Shown here piece by piece: positions 17,067 to 28,017 of a stretch of DNA of 64,000 nucleotides. The translations under genes were made by a program, and so were the position numbers. The notes under the pieces are model-generated. The model searched no databases. It saw only the letters and a program-made list of their open reading frames with translations, and was not told the origin of the DNA. Positions within the stretch are counted from its first letter, which is position 1. Every line of letters starts with the position of its first letter. Source of the stretch: Staphylococcus xylosus NJ (GTDB lineage Bacteria; Bacillota; Bacilli; Staphylococcales; Staphylococcaceae); contig NZ_ANMR01000015.1 in the NCBI RefSeq assembly GCF_000338275.1, forward strand, positions 21,735 through 85,734, read 5' to 3'.

Positions 17067-19019
17067 TTAGTTTACAAAACGATCATGCATTAATTCTTTT
17101 AAGATATCAATCTGCGCTTGAATTTCATGACCAGTATTTGTATCACGAATTTTTTTACGTTGTAATTCTTTATCTACGACACGGCGAATTGAGAGTTCAT
17201 CAGCGCCGTTAAGTAATACGTGCTTTTTAGAGTTAAAGTGTTGATGGGCCACGAGCTGCATACCAAATGAATTATAAAGCAGAGTATATCCTGCAATACC
17301 TGTCGTTGATTGATAAGCTTTTGAGAATCCGCCATCAATGACAATCATCTTACCATCAGCTTTTATGGGGTCTTCCCCATCAATTTCTTTCACTGGTGTA
17401 TGACCATTGATAATATGACCTTGTTCGGGATCTAAACCGAAATCTTTTAGCATTTTTTTACACATATCTACATCTTCACGTAAATAATAATAAGGATTTT
17501 TAGTTTCTTTATGAGCTGTTTTATCTTTGATGAAATAGCGTTCAAATGTAGTCATTGCACGTTTGCCAAATAGTGAAGAATATTTACCGGTCCATAAATA
17601 CCAAACTAAATCTGTAGCTAAATCATCTTGGATATCTTTATGGTCAAAAGCTATTCGTACATATTCTTCGAAATGGTCTAATAAATCTCTGCCATAACAT
17701 TTCACTCCATCAATAACCATTGATTCCATTTCACCTTGTTCATCGACGGGAATACAACCATGGATAAGTAAGTTTCCGTTGTAAGGTAAGTAAAGTTTTC
17801 CTTTTTGCATAAGGAAAGTCATGTGACGTTTTAGTTTTTCAGATTGTTGAACTGATAACAATAATTTATCGATTACATCTGCTTCTTCATCAGTTAATTT
17901 ATTGGGGTCATTAGGATCAACTGTTTGAAAACAAGTGTGTTCTAATGGGTATGTTTTTCCGTAAAGTGTTGCTTCATTTTTTTCATAGTTAATTTTTTCT
18001 AATACTAAACGTTCTTCCATTTCAAATGTAGGGCGACGTTTGATAATTGGTGCTTCTAATTTAAATTGAATAATAGCTATGGCTTGATGGAGTTTAGTGA
18101 TTTGTTCTAACTCTAGCTCAGATAAACCTTCAGCATTTTTAGGACGGAAAGCTGGATTTGAACCATCATAATATTTGTCGGCAAGTGTTAATAACGGTCG
18201 TAAATTGATGCCATATGCATCTTCAATAATATCCAGATTGTCGTAACGTGCACAAATTCTAAGTAAGTTTGCAAGACAAACCTTAGACCCAGCATATGCT
18301 CCAATCCATAGTACGTCATGATTACCCCATTGAATATCTACAGAAGGATAATCTATGAGTGTTTCCATAATTTTATCTGGTTCAGGTCCACGATCATAGA
18401 TATCTCCTACAACATGTAAGCGATTCACCACTAGATGTTGTACTGTAAAAGATAGCCCAATAATTAAATCATCTGATTGTTCTAATTCTATAATTTGTTT
18501 GATTAACGTTTCATAGTATGAGTGTTTATTATTATATTTATTACTTTTATATAATAATTCTTCCACAATAAAAACATAATTTTCAGGTAAAGATTTACGT
18601 AGTTTTGTACGTGTATATTTTGATGATGCATAAGTAATTAGTTTAATTAGACGGTTAATGGTAGTTATATACCATTCATTTAATTCTGATTTTGAACTAA
18701 AACTATTTTTTATGAGTTGTAATTTTTCTTCAGGATAATAGACCAAAGCAGAAAACTCATTAATTTCTTTACGCGTTAGCGTATCTTGGAAAATATCATT
18801 TATCTTTGAACGAACATTCCCTGAACCATTTCGTAAAACATGTTGAAAGGCATGGAATTCGCCGTGTAAATCACTAACAAAGTGCTCTGTTCCTTTTGGA
18901 AGTTCCAAAATAGATTCTAAATTGATGATTTCAGTTGCGAGCGCTTCTTTAGTATCAAATTGTTCAGAAAGTAAATCTAAAAATCTTTCTTTTACACTCT
19001 TGTCTGTTGAATTATGCAT
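17067..19019 (-). CDS. fbp: Fructose-1,6-bisphosphatase class III
   Basis: A 650-residue enzyme of the Firmicute-specific class III. It hydrolyses fructose 1,6-bisphosphate to fructose 6-phosphate in gluconeogenesis, in the cytosol. The metallophosphatase motifs [10 protein letters not shown] (about 49), [11 protein letters not shown] (about 203), WGNHD (about 231) and NGHTPV near the C-terminal third are all in order, and length equals that of the S. aureus enzyme. The start is ATG 19019 (MHNSTDK). Transcribed alone. The 500-bp gap upstream to putP contains no gene I can support. Confidence 0.96.
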   Translation of the reverse strand: MHNSTDKSVKERFLDLLSEQFDTKEALATEIINLESILELPKGTEHFVSDLHGEFHAFQHVLRNGSGNVRSKINDIFQDTLTRKEINEFSALVYYPEEKLQLIKNSFSSKSELNEWYITTINRLIKLITYASSKYTRTKLRKSLPENYVFIVEELLYKSNKYNNKHSYYETLIKQIIELEQSDDLIIGLSFTVQHLVVNRLHVVGDIYDRGPEPDKIMETLIDYPSVDIQWGNHDVLWIGAYAGSKVCLANLLRICARYDNLDIIEDAYGINLRPLLTLADKYYDGSNPAFRPKNAEGLSELELEQITKLHQAIAIIQFKLEAPIIKRRPTFEMEERLVLEKINYEKNEATLYGKTYPLEHTCFQTVDPNDPNKLTDEEADVIDKLLLSVQQSEKLKRHMTFLMQKGKLYLPYNGNLLIHGCIPVDEQGEMESMVIDGVKCYGRDLLDHFEEYVRIAFDHKDIQDDLATDLVWYLWTGKYSSLFGKRAMTTFERYFIKDKTAHKETKNPYYYLREDVDMCKKMLKDFGLDPEQGHIINGHTPVKEIDGEDPIKADGKMIVIDGGFSKAYQSTTGIAGYTLLYNSFGMQLVAHQHFNSKKHVLLNGADELSIRRVVDKELQRKKIRDTNTGHEIQAQIDILKELMHDRFVN

Positions 19020-19520
19020 TATTTATGTCACTCCAGTTGAATAAATTTCTAAAGTATAAAATACAAATTAGTAAAACGCTTCCATTATATGTTTCTTATT
19101 GTAGCATTAAAATACAATCTTTTGTCTACTACTTATTATATTATGAATTTTAATTAAATTCGAAGATATGGATTGATTGTATAACCTAATATCAAAAAAT
19201 GTTTTATATAAAGATTTAAAAGGTGCATTTGAAGTGAAAATATTCTATGTTACTCAAATATAGTATTTTTGATATTTATATAAATATTGTGATAAACATA
19301 CATTTTTACGAATGCTATTAGAAGTATTTTTATTTCAAAAGTGTAATTGTACAATTATAATTTATAAGCGTCAAAATCTTTTTATATCAGTATTTTAAGC
19401 TTAATATTAGGCTGTTATATATATAAGTTAACAAAAAAGTTGTGATTTATTGTTTAATTTGATGATTATTTTTGTATAATATATGCATGTAACAAAATTA
19501 TAAGGGGAGGAGTTTGTTTC
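19020..19520. other. Intergenic region between divergent fbp and putP
   Basis: A 500-bp AT-rich stretch with the divergent promoters. TTTGTATAATATATG near 19473-19487 is a plausible putP -10 region. I see no ORF, no convincing riboswitch and no strong hairpin. Confidence 0.5.
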
Positions 19521-21077
19521 ATGTTTATATTGGGGACATCATTATCGAGTCAAGTAGATCCAAATTGGCAAACATATATTATGCTAGGTGTTTATTTTAT
19601 TATTTTATTAGGCATAGGATACTATGGATTTAAACAATCTACGAGCAACGTAAGTGAATATATGTTAGGTGGAAGAAATATTGGTCCATATGTAACGGCA
19701 TTGTCTGCAGGGGCATCTGACATGAGCGGTTGGATGATTATGGGATTGCCAGGAGAAGTGTATTCAACTGGATTATCTGCAGCATGGTTAGCCATAGGCT
19801 TAACAATTGGCGCATACATAAACTATGTAGTTGTAGCACCTCGTCTTCGTGTTTATACGGAAAAGGCTGGGGACGCAATTACACTACCAGATTTCTTTAA
19901 AAATAGAGTGGATGATAAATCTAATCTGATTAAAATAATTGCAGGTGGGATTATCGTTGTATTCTTTACTCTTTACACTCACTCTGGAATGGTTTCAGGA
20001 GGAGTATTGTTTGAAAGTGCTTTTGGATTGAATTATCACTTTGGTATGTTATTAGTGGCAATTATAGTTATTGCATATACATTCTTCGGAGGTTACTTAG
20101 CAGTATCATTAACAGATTTTTTCCAAGGGGTTGTTATGATTATTGCTATGGTAATGGTACCGATAGTAGCGATGATGCAATTAAGTGGTCTGGATACCAT
20201 ATCACAAGCAGCAGAATTAAAACCTACAAATTTAGATTTATTTAAAGGAACAACGTTTATAGGTATTATTTCTTTCTTTGCATGGGGGTTAGGTTATTTT
20301 GGTCAACCACACATAATTGTTCGTTTTATGTCTATCAAATCTATCAAACAATTACCGACAGCAAGACGTTTTGGTATAGGTTGGATGGCGATTAGCTTAC
20401 TTGGCGCAGTGGGTGTTGGACTGGTAGGTATCACTTTTGTAAATAGTAATGGGGTTGAATTAAAAGACCCTGAGACGTTATTTATTTTAATGGGACAAAT
20501 ATTGTTCCATCCACTTGTTGGCGGATTTTTACTTGCTGCCATTTTAGCTGCTATTATGAGCACGATTTCTTCGCAATTGTTAGTAACATCAAGCTCATTA
20601 ACAGAAGATTTTTATAAGTTGTTTCGTGGTGAAGAAGCCGCTAAAGAACATCAAAAAGAATTTGTATTGGTCGGGCGTATATCAGTTATAATTGTTGCGA
20701 TTATATCTATATGGATTGCATGGTCTCCTAATGATACGATTTTAAATCTTGTAGGTAATGCTTGGGCAGGTTTTGGTGCAGCATTTGGGCCACTAGTGCT
20801 CTTGTCGTTATATTGGAAAGGTTTAAGTCGTACCGGCGCTATCAGCGGTATGCTGTCGGGTGCAATAGTAGTTATACTATGGATTGCATTTGTTAAACCA
20901 CTAGGAGATATAAACGATTTCTTTAATTTATATGAAATCATACCTGGCTTTTTAACAAGCCTGATTGTTACATTCATAGTTAGTAAATTGACTAAGAAAC
21001 CACAAATTGATGTAGAAAATGATTTAGCTGATGTACGTCGAATTGTTAAAAATAAAGATGAACAGAGTGAATCATAA
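19521..21077 (+). CDS. putP: Sodium/proline symporter PutP
   Basis: A 518-residue sodium:solute symporter (SSS family) with about 13 membrane helices. Diagnostic stretches are [20 protein letters not shown] (sodium and proline site in helix 2), [12 protein letters not shown], the helix-8 region [17 protein letters not shown] and [14 protein letters not shown], all nearly identical to S. aureus PutP. It imports proline with Na+ for osmoprotection and as a carbon/nitrogen source. RBS GGGGAGGAG precedes ATG 19521. Monocistronic, ended by the terminator at 21171. Confidence 0.96.
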   Translation: MFILGTSLSSQVDPNWQTYIMLGVYFIILLGIGYYGFKQSTSNVSEYMLGGRNIGPYVTALSAGASDMSGWMIMGLPGEVYSTGLSAAWLAIGLTIGAYINYVVVAPRLRVYTEKAGDAITLPDFFKNRVDDKSNLIKIIAGGIIVVFFTLYTHSGMVSGGVLFESAFGLNYHFGMLLVAIIVIAYTFFGGYLAVSLTDFFQGVVMIIAMVMVPIVAMMQLSGLDTISQAAELKPTNLDLFKGTTFIGIISFFAWGLGYFGQPHIIVRFMSIKSIKQLPTARRFGIGWMAISLLGAVGVGLVGITFVNSNGVELKDPETLFILMGQILFHPLVGGFLLAAILAAIMSTISSQLLVTSSSLTEDFYKLFRGEEAAKEHQKEFVLVGRISVIIVAIISIWIAWSPNDTILNLVGNAWAGFGAAFGPLVLLSLYWKGLSRTGAISGMLSGAIVVILWIAFVKPLGDINDFFNLYEIIPGFLTSLIVTFIVSKLTKKPQIDVENDLADVRRIVKNKDEQSES

Positions 21078-21170
21078 TTTAAAAAGGGGTTTAAATTATG
21101 ATTGATATTCACATGTTCAGCACAACATTATAGTGTTATTTAATAAGGGAGAAATTTTATATAGATCGTG

Positions 21171-21207
21171 AAAGGCTAACTTCAAAGGGGGAAGTTAGCC
21201 TTTTTTA
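21171..21207 (+). terminator. Terminator of putP
   Basis: AAAGGCTAACTTC pairs perfectly with GAAGTTAGCCTTT across a 7-nt loop, followed by TTTATG. Confidence 0.92.
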
Positions 21208-21249
21208 TGTCAAATATTGATAACGTGATGGATATTAAAGCTATAAGTG

Positions 21250-21296
21250 TAAAAACGCCCTTGTCACAATGATTTTATTATTGCGATAAGAGCGTA
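21250..21296 (-). terminator. Terminator of the DedA gene
   Basis: Read on the minus strand, ACGCTCTTATCGCAAT pairs with ATTGTGACAAGGGCGT using G-U wobbles and is followed by TTTTACAC. The wobble pattern favours the minus-strand transcript. Confidence 0.75.
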
Positions 21297-21364
21297 AATT
21301 TTATTTTATTGAATTTAAATGCGTTAAATTAGCCAGCTAATTTTTATGCTAAACAGACACGTTC

Positions 21365-21973
21365 TTATTGGACACGGTCTTTTTTGAAAAGTCTATAAAA
21401 GACAAAAATCACCGCTAAAATAATAACGACATACATAATATACGAATAGGTATGTAAACCATTCATTAATACATCCCAACTACCACTCAATAATTTACCT
21501 AAATAAATTAAAGCGAAATTCCAAACGGTTGTACCAATTAATGAAAGAATTGTAAAAACTACAACATTCATACGATTGATTCCTGCTGGGATAGTAATAA
21601 GTACACGTAAAACTGGTATAAAGCGACAGATGAACACTGCAATGGCACCATATTTCTTAAACCAATCGTTCGCACGTTCAACATCTTTGCCTTTTAATTT
21701 AATCCATTTGCCATATTTATCAACGAAACGATATAAACGCGTTTCAGAAACAAGTCTACTTATATAATAGAGGACAAGTAAACCTATCAATGATGCAATC
21801 GTTGAAATTGTAAAAAGAATGGGTATAGATAATCCTGATTTAACAGACATTAGTCCTGCAAAAGTTAAAATAATTTCAGAAGGTATGAAAGGTAATATAT
21901 TTTCAAATAATATTAATATCGCAATGGCAGCATAGCCCCATGTGCTAATAAAGTCGATAAGTATTTGTTCCAT
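21365..21973 (-). CDS. DedA-family membrane protein
   Basis: A 202-residue integral membrane protein of the DedA (SNARE-associated/VTT) family. ENILPFIPSEIIL near residue 24 and the FICRFIPVLRVLITIPAG motif near 114 contain the conserved Glu and two Arg residues. Some family members flip undecaprenyl phosphate (UptA of Bacillus and S. aureus) and others phosphatidylethanolamine; which applies here cannot be decided from sequence. Five to six hydrophobic segments. Transcribed alone, divergent from the MFS gene. Confidence 0.88.
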   Translation of the reverse strand: MEQILIDFISTWGYAAIAILILFENILPFIPSEIILTFAGLMSVKSGLSIPILFTISTIASLIGLLVLYYISRLVSETRLYRFVDKYGKWIKLKGKDVERANDWFKKYGAIAVFICRFIPVLRVLITIPAGINRMNVVVFTILSLIGTTVWNFALIYLGKLLSGSWDVLMNGLHTYSYIMYVVIILAVIFVFYRLFKKDRVQ

Positions 21974-22128
21974 AGCTCTATGATTGGCTCCTTTAAAATC
22001 AAACTTCGTTAATTTTTGTACATCTTCAAGTATAATCTAAAATACTAAATTGTCCATGGAACATACATAGGGCTCAAGTATGATATTGTGATTGGTTTCA
22101 TATAATCATGTAAAAAACAAAAAAGTTA

Positions 22129-22143
22129 TTGTAAGCGATTTCA
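22129..22143 (+). promoter_or_regulatory. cre site (CcpA operator) upstream of the MFS transporter
   Basis: TTGTAAGCGATTTCA matches the cre consensus WTGNAANCGNWNNCW at every position. It lies about 75 bp before the transporter start, so carbon catabolite control is expected. Confidence 0.75.
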
Positions 22144-22215
22144 TGTTGTGGTAATATCGTTTAAAACAATAGGTCATATGATGACTGGTTATTAAAGGGA
22201 GAAAGTTGGAGAGAA

Positions 22216-23493
22216 ATGAAAGAAAAAAGAACAAATATTAGATGGTATTTTGCAATAGCATTTTTTATTATCGGAGTAATTGCTTATATGGACCGTTCCA
22301 ATATATCTATAATTGCAGGGCCGATGATGGAAGACTTAAACTTAAATAAAACACAATTCGGCTTATTAGCATCATTCTTCTCATTGGGCTATGCATTGAT
22401 GCAAGTGCCATCTGGGTTTTTGGCTGAAAAATTTGGGTCAAAAAAATTATTAACTATTGCACTTGTTTGGTGGAGCGCTTTTACGATTTTAACAGGTATT
22501 GTAAAAAATCATGGTATGCTTTACGCCGTACGTTTCTTATTCGGTATCGGAGAAGCACCAATGTATCCTTCTAATGCTGTATTTAATACAAACTGGTTTG
22601 CAAAAGGTGAAAAAGGGCGTGCGTCTAGTGCGTTGCTTGCTGGTTCATACTTTGGTCCTGTAATTGCTCCAGTCGTAACGATAGCAATTGTAAATATGTT
22701 TGGTTGGCAAGCGGTATTTTATATATTTGGTGCGATAGGTTTTGTTATCGCTATATTATGGATGGTAATTGCAAAAGATTTACCAGAACAACACAAGATG
22801 GTAAATGAAGCAGAAAAAAATTATATTATTGAAAATAGAGATGTTATAAAGACAGAAAAATCGAACGCACCATGGAATATCTTTCTCACGCGCTTTAGTT
22901 TTTATGCGATAGCAGCACAATATTTTGTAGTACAGTTTGTAGTTTCATTGTTTTTAATTTGGTTACCTACATATCTTACGGAACAGTATAAAGTGAAACT
23001 TACTGATCCTGATATGGCTTGGGCAGCAGGCGCTCCTTGGATAGCAATGTTCTTACTTATACTTTGTGGAGGAGCAATTTCAGATAAACTGTTACAAAGT
23101 GGTAAATCCCGTTTTGTGGCACGTGCATCAATTGCGATTATTGGTTTCTTAGTATTTTGCATCTCACTATTTATGTCTTTACAAACAGACAATCTAGTAG
23201 TTAATGTATTTTGGCTATCATTATGTCTTGGAGGTATTGGGATTGCTACAGGAATGAGTTGGGCAGCAGCGACGGATTTAGGACGTAATTTCTCTGGTTC
23301 AGTATCAGGTTGGATGAATCTGTGGGGGAATATTGGTGCATTATTAAGTCCGTTATTAGCAGGTATGATGGTTGATATTGTGGGTTGGACGATGACATTA
23401 GAATTAGTAATTATCCCAGTAGTGTTTGCGATTGTTATGTGGTTCTTTGTAAAACCGGATCAACCTTTAATTATAGAAAAAGAAAATTTATAA
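22216..23493 (+). CDS. MFS transporter, anion:cation symporter (sugar-acid) family
   Basis: A 425-residue major facilitator with 12 helices. DRSNISIIAGPMMEDL in helix 1, GFLAEKFGSKK in the first cytoplasmic loop and GIGEAPMYPSNAVFNTNWF in helices 4-5 identify the ACS family, which includes galactonate, glucarate and hexuronate transporters (GudP, ExuT, DgoT). A perfect cre site upstream supports import of a non-preferred carbon source. No sugar-acid catabolic genes are adjacent, so the precise acid is unknown. GGAGAG precedes ATG 22216. Confidence 0.85.
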   Translation: MKEKRTNIRWYFAIAFFIIGVIAYMDRSNISIIAGPMMEDLNLNKTQFGLLASFFSLGYALMQVPSGFLAEKFGSKKLLTIALVWWSAFTILTGIVKNHGMLYAVRFLFGIGEAPMYPSNAVFNTNWFAKGEKGRASSALLAGSYFGPVIAPVVTIAIVNMFGWQAVFYIFGAIGFVIAILWMVIAKDLPEQHKMVNEAEKNYIIENRDVIKTEKSNAPWNIFLTRFSFYAIAAQYFVVQFVVSLFLIWLPTYLTEQYKVKLTDPDMAWAAGAPWIAMFLLILCGGAISDKLLQSGKSRFVARASIAIIGFLVFCISLFMSLQTDNLVVNVFWLSLCLGGIGIATGMSWAAATDLGRNFSGSVSGWMNLWGNIGALLSPLLAGMMVDIVGWTMTLELVIIPVVFAIVMWFFVKPDQPLIIEKENL

Positions 23494-23561
23494 AGTTTAA
23501 TTATTTGTGTTTTTTAATCATCCCCTAGTATAATAATTATACTTATGAGGAGGAGAAAAAT

Positions 23562-23852
23562 ATGATTACTATTAATGCAATAATGAAAATTGACCCAACT
23601 AAAAGAGAAGGTTATTTAGAATTGGTAAAACCATTACTTGAAGGTGCTAGCACTGAGGAAGGTTCATTATTTTATAAACATTTTGAACAAACTGACGAAC
23701 CTAATACTTTTGCCTTTATCGAACGTTACAAAGATGAAGAAGCTGTTGAAGCACATAACAATTCTGATCATTTTAAAGCATTCTTTGCTGAAGTAAGTCA
23801 ATATTTAGTTGAAAAACCAGATATTAGCGTTTCTCAAGATCAAACAACATAA
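23562..23852 (+). CDS. ABM-domain putative quinol monooxygenase
   Basis: A 96-residue single antibiotic-biosynthesis-monooxygenase domain (YgiN-like ferredoxin fold). Typical features are the KREGYLELVKPLLEGASTEEG segment, the Y-x-H-x-E strand FYKHFEQ, and FAFIERYKDEEAVEAHNNSDHFKAF, whose HxxSxHF pattern is conserved. Such proteins oxidise quinols or act without cofactor; the substrate here is unknown. RBS GGAGGAG. It follows the MFS gene by 68 bp with its own AT-rich promoter-like stretch. Confidence 0.85.
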   Translation: MITINAIMKIDPTKREGYLELVKPLLEGASTEEGSLFYKHFEQTDEPNTFAFIERYKDEEAVEAHNNSDHFKAFFAEVSQYLVEKPDISVSQDQTT

Positions 23853-23883
23853 ATAATTATTTAAAACGTATTGAAATAATAAG

Positions 23884-23932
23884 AGAGTGGGATAGAAATC
23901 AAAGTTGAATTTTGATTTCTATCCCATTTTCT
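23884..23932. repeat. Intergenic hairpin repeat acting as terminator
   Basis: TGGGATAGAAATCAAA (23888-23903) and its complement (23911-23926) form a perfect 16-bp stem followed by TTTTC. It is one copy of the window-wide GTGGGA-AGAAATC element. Confidence 0.85.
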
Positions 23933-24053
23933 TTATCTTGAGAAAGATAAGCAAGATACTGTTTTAATCATATTAATAAGAGTATAATTTTATGTTGTGG
24001 ATAATATAATAATGATTTTGATAGAGAAAAGTAGTTTTAGGAGTGTAAAAATA

Positions 24054-24752
24054 ATGTTATATCAACATGGTACTTTAGGAACGTTAATGGCGGGTTTATT
24101 AGAAGGTACTGCAACAATTAATGAAATTTTAGAACATGGTGATTTAGGTATAGGAACACTCACTGGTTCTGATGGTGAAGTGATTATATTAGATAATCAA
24201 GCTTTTCATGCAAATGAATATGGAGAATTCAAGGAGTTGAAGGGCGATGAGCTAACACCTTTTGCAACAGTTACGCCATTCCAACCAGACGATCAATTTG
24301 ATGTTCGTAATATAACTGATTCTGAAACATTATTGAATAAAGTACAACAAAAGGCTTTAAGTGACAATATTTTTATCGCTGTAAAAATAACTGGCAAATT
24401 TGAAATGGTACATGTGCGTATGATGCCAAAGCAAGAGAAACCCTATACGAAACTTATTGAATCTGCTAAACGTCAGCCAGAATTCACGCATGAACAAATA
24501 GATGGTACAATTGTTGGTTTTTATGCGCCCCAATTATTTCATGGTATAGCTGCTAGTGGCTTCCACTTGCACTTTGTAGATAATCATAAATCAGTCGGAG
24601 GGCACGTACTAGATTTTGAAATGAATCATGGTATTGTTGAATTGAGTAATATAGAGACATTAGAACAACATTTCCCAGTAAATAATCAAACTTTCTTAGA
24701 AGCAGATATTGATTATTCAAATGTAGAAGAAGATATTAAAGAAGCCGAGTAG
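24054..24752 (+). CDS. alsD: Alpha-acetolactate decarboxylase
   Basis: A 232-residue cytosolic enzyme that decarboxylates alpha-acetolactate to acetoin, in overflow carbon metabolism and pH control. The zinc ligands are His171 and His173 (SGFHLHF) and His184 (GGHVLDF), and the N-terminal YQHGTLGTLMAGLLEGT is typical of the family. The start is ATG 24054, nine bases after AGGAGTG; the open frame extends upstream to 23997 without a ribosome binding site. Its usual partner alsS (acetolactate synthase) is not adjacent, unlike in many Bacilli. Confidence 0.95.
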   Translation: MLYQHGTLGTLMAGLLEGTATINEILEHGDLGIGTLTGSDGEVIILDNQAFHANEYGEFKELKGDELTPFATVTPFQPDDQFDVRNITDSETLLNKVQQKALSDNIFIAVKITGKFEMVHVRMMPKQEKPYTKLIESAKRQPEFTHEQIDGTIVGFYAPQLFHGIAASGFHLHFVDNHKSVGGHVLDFEMNHGIVELSNIETLEQHFPVNNQTFLEADIDYSNVEEDIKEAE

Positions 24753-25184
24753 AAATAGCGACCATTAATTTTTAGTTGAATAAGTTTAAAAGGGTTCATA
24801 CTAATCACATCTAGAAGAATTTAAAAAAAGTGTTAAAATAGAGAAGTAATACTTCTAGATAAGTATATATATTTAAGATGACGTTATATATTTTATTAAA
24901 CTAAATAAGTTAGGAACAAATTCACTAAATCATATGGCTATTTAATAATCACGCGTATTAATATAGTAAGTAATGTTACTTGTTGTTTAAGCTGGACATA
25001 GCAAATCGATTTTCTGACAATTAAGATGGCATGTTTCAATACAAGACTTTTAACTATTTAATCAGCCTTATGAGGGCGGGAATAGGAAATCACATCTTTG
25101 ATTTCTGTCCCGCTCTATTTATGTGGCGAAAGATTTAATAAAATTATACATATCATTGTAAAATAAAAATAGAAAAGGAGATGT
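24753..25184. other. Intergenic region between alsD and the FUSC gene
   Basis: 430 bp without a gene. It holds a small palindrome AGAAGTAATACTTCT (24841-24855) and, from 25073, a copy of the intergenic hairpin repeat. I see no ORF with a ribosome binding site. Confidence 0.5.
25073..25118. repeat. Intergenic hairpin repeat
   Basis: AGGGCGGGAATAGGAAATCA pairs with TGATTTCTGTCCCGCTCT through a short loop. It is a further copy of the window-wide element, here with several wobble or mismatched positions. Confidence 0.8.
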
Positions 25185-27101
25185 TTGACCATATTGACTA
25201 ATTATATAAAATCTTTACTACGGTTCGATTCGATGAAGATTGATGTATCAAAAGGAATTAGACAATGTATCTTAATGTTAATTCCTTTACTTATTGGTTA
25301 TGTCACTGGCTATTTTTCTATAGGGCTACTAATTTCAACTGGTACTTTGGCACATATCTATGTCTTTGGAGGTCCGGCTAAATCTAAATTACGCATGGTG
25401 CTTTTTTCAGCAATAGGTTTATCTTTAGCTATGGTTCTAGGAACTCTAACCGTTAGCCAACCAATCATATTTGGTGTATTACTTTTAGTTGTTTCGGTAA
25501 TACCATACTACATCTTTAGCTCTCTTAATATCCCTGGACCGTCTTCCACGTTTTTTATCGTTGCATTTAGTTTGCCAATCAACTTACCTGTAGCCCCAGA
25601 AGAAGCTTTAACAAGAGGCTGCGCAATGTTTGTCGGAGGGCTATTAGCGACTGTTATTGTGATATTAGTAATATTGTTATCCAAAGAATCTACAGAGTCA
25701 AAAGCAATTAAAAATGATTACAATATTATCAAACAATTGATTTATAATTTTGATGATGCAAAGGCATTTGCTAAAGCGTCACAATTTGCAGTAACGGCAT
25801 TTAGAAATTCAGATATTCAACTCATCACATCAAGTACAGCGAAATCAAAAGAGTCAGCAGAGTTTCAGCGTCTGTTATTGTTACATAATACTGCACAAGG
25901 TATTCATTCAGAATTATTAGAGCTGAATGAAAAGGGTGCACGCCCGTTGCCAGAAGAAGTAAAAGAGATGGCAGATTATGTAATTAAACGTGTTTATTCG
26001 CATGGTAATACAACGCGTCAATGGACACAAAAAGTAGAAGTAGATGCTGTATACCAAAATTTAGTTGATAGTATTATTAAAGTAGATGCGATTATGAACG
26101 CAGACAGTGAACGTGTGGAACATGAAATAGATATTAGAGTACCAATTTATGGACAACGCATGATGCAAAATTTAACGTTAGATTCATTTGTATTTAGAAA
26201 TGCAATACGTTATACCGTCATCATGGCAATTGCTATTTTTATAGCGCTCATGTTCGATTTTGAAAAAGCTTATTGGATTCCATTAAGTGCACATACTGTA
26301 TTATTAGGATCCACTACATTGCATAGTTTTGAACGTGCAGGGGCTAGAGGAATTGGTACTATTATTGGTGTGTTATTCTTATCATTAATATTATTAGCAA
26401 CGCCGCCAATTCCTGTAGCAATTATATTATTAGCTGTTGCAGCAGGCATAACTGAAATGTTCGTCGGTGCCAACTATTCGTTTGCAGTGATATTTATTAC
26501 AATACAAGTTATTTTATTAAATGGACTTGCGTCTAATCATTTGACTATCTTAATTGCTTTACCAAGAGTAATAGATGTTATAGTAGGTATCCTCATTGCT
26601 GTTATTTGTTTGCTATTTATTGGGAGGAAAACAGCTTCATCTATGTTGCCAGATACTTTAGCAGCAGTTGCTAGAGATGAGGCATTAATTTTCCATTATC
26701 TATTCTCAAGTAATAAATATGCTTCAAGAGAACAAGATAAACATGAAATGCTAAAACTTAGCGTGAAATTAAATAATATGACGCAAGTTTATAATAGTGC
26801 AAACGGTGAAATATTTAGTGATAAAATGGTGATACAATACTATTATCCGAGTATTTATGCATTGGAAGAAATCAGTTTTATACTAACCAGAGCGTTAAGT
26901 AATGAACAGCGTTACCATATAGATGATGATACGATGGGAGACTATTTATTGGTTTTTGAGAATATTGCTAAACACTTTGAAAGAGGTAACCATATTCAAT
27001 GGAAAACATTACCAAATTTACCTCAATATGCGCATATAAAAACGTCACTGCTGAGTATTCAAACTAATTGTATGAATGTAAGGCAAGAGGCGTCATTATA
27101 A
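25185..27101 (+). CDS. FUSC-family (aromatic acid exporter-like) membrane protein
   Basis: A 638-residue protein in four parts: a first membrane block (residues 25-165, about five helices), a cytosolic helical region (170-335), a second membrane block (340-480) and a C-terminal soluble domain (485-638). This duplicated arrangement and the second-block motif YWIPLSAHTVLLG with FERAGARGIGTIIG match the FUSC/YccS/AaeB superfamily, proposed efflux proteins for aromatic acids. The transported compound is unknown. The start is uncertain: TTG 25185 lies 4 bases after AAAGGAG, TTG 25194 lies 13 after. It is monocistronic and ended by a strong hairpin. Confidence 0.82.
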   Translation: MTILTNYIKSLLRFDSMKIDVSKGIRQCILMLIPLLIGYVTGYFSIGLLISTGTLAHIYVFGGPAKSKLRMVLFSAIGLSLAMVLGTLTVSQPIIFGVLLLVVSVIPYYIFSSLNIPGPSSTFFIVAFSLPINLPVAPEEALTRGCAMFVGGLLATVIVILVILLSKESTESKAIKNDYNIIKQLIYNFDDAKAFAKASQFAVTAFRNSDIQLITSSTAKSKESAEFQRLLLLHNTAQGIHSELLELNEKGARPLPEEVKEMADYVIKRVYSHGNTTRQWTQKVEVDAVYQNLVDSIIKVDAIMNADSERVEHEIDIRVPIYGQRMMQNLTLDSFVFRNAIRYTVIMAIAIFIALMFDFEKAYWIPLSAHTVLLGSTTLHSFERAGARGIGTIIGVLFLSLILLATPPIPVAIILLAVAAGITEMFVGANYSFAVIFITIQVILLNGLASNHLTILIALPRVIDVIVGILIAVICLLFIGRKTASSMLPDTLAAVARDEALIFHYLFSSNKYASREQDKHEMLKLSVKLNNMTQVYNSANGEIFSDKMVIQYYYPSIYALEEISFILTRALSNEQRYHIDDDTMGDYLLVFENIAKHFERGNHIQWKTLPNLPQYAHIKTSLLSIQTNCMNVRQEASL

Positions 27102-27116
27102 CTAAATCTATAAAAT

Positions 27117-27162
27117 AAGCCACCCTTTGCTACTTTGTTAGCATTAAGGGTGGCTTGTTTTA
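27117..27162. terminator. Bidirectional terminator
   Basis: AAGCCACCCTT with TGCTA inside pairs with TAGCA and AAGGGTGGCTT, followed by GTTTTAT on plus and ATTTTAT on minus. It serves the FUSC gene and probably the convergent membrane-protein operon. Confidence 0.9.
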
Positions 27163-27249
27163 TAGAGAACCTCAGTTCTTATATTGAATATAATAAGGTG
27201 GAGTAGACTTCGGTTTGTCTTGGGTTAGACTGTCGGTAAGTGTAGGGAA

Positions 27250-28017
27250 CTAATTACTATTATTATATTCCTTAGCCTTTGCTTCGCTTTCTTGTTTTTT
27301 CGTTTTGATTGCATCTTGAGCATCTTCTTCTCTCTCAGCACGTTCTTTTTCATCTTCGTCCATCTTTTGATACCGTTGTTTTTGTCGATAACCATATGTA
27401 CTTTCTAATATCTGTGATTCATTATTTAAACCAGCCCCAATTGCGCCAGCAACGGTGGAAATAGAAGTTGCAAACCATGCGAGATTAATATAAGTAATGA
27501 AGTTAGCAGAGCCTTTTAACTGTAGCGTTTGTCCTAAATAATCTGGTGGTAACACTACTAGTGAAGCCAATAAAAAAAGACAAAATAAAATTAAGTAATA
27601 AAAAACAATAGATACAGTTAAAGTTAAAGTAGTTGTTAAATTATATAACATTGTTATTTGTTTATTGTTACTTTCTGTTGGTGATTCCCATAAATTATGT
27701 GCAACAATAATCCAAACCATCATACCTAAAATGGCAACCAACATAATTAATAGCATACGCCATGCAGAGTAAACAAAACTTAAATTCCACATCGTTGTAA
27801 AAACAATACCAAAAGCGCCAGTGGTGAAGGCGATCGCAACTATATTACTAAGACTTTTTAACATATTAAATGGATTATTTGCAAATGTCATACCACTAAT
27901 TAAGCGAAATGAACCTTTTGTACTTGAAGAAACGTAATATAACGTGTGTTGAGAATTGGTATCTTTAAAGTATTCAGTTTTTGTGACTAAGTTTGAAAAG
28001 GGGAATTGAGCATTCAA
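27250..28017 (-). pseudogene. C-terminal membrane half of a split two-domain protein
   Basis: A 255-codon frame directly in phase with the upstream 150-codon frame; a single TAA (28020-28018) separates them and the next codon is TTG. It contains four hydrophobic helices and a charged C-terminal tail rich in Glu, Lys and Arg. Residues such as FRLISGMTFANNPFNM align with FHLIAGMTYANEPWSA of the intact neighbour (28467-29627). So this is the membrane part of the same protein type. It could be a disrupted gene, or translation could restart at TTG 28017, but no good ribosome binding site precedes that TTG. Function not recognised. Confidence 0.6.

Noticed and set aside
19071..19086. A cre-like sequence before fbp (ATGGAAGCGTTTTAC on the minus strand)
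   Set aside because: It fails two consensus positions.
21098..21133. An 11-codon frame (MIDIHMFSTTL) with a fair AAGGGG site between putP and its terminator
   Set aside because: Too short to support without conservation or expression data; it may be chance in the 3' untranslated region.
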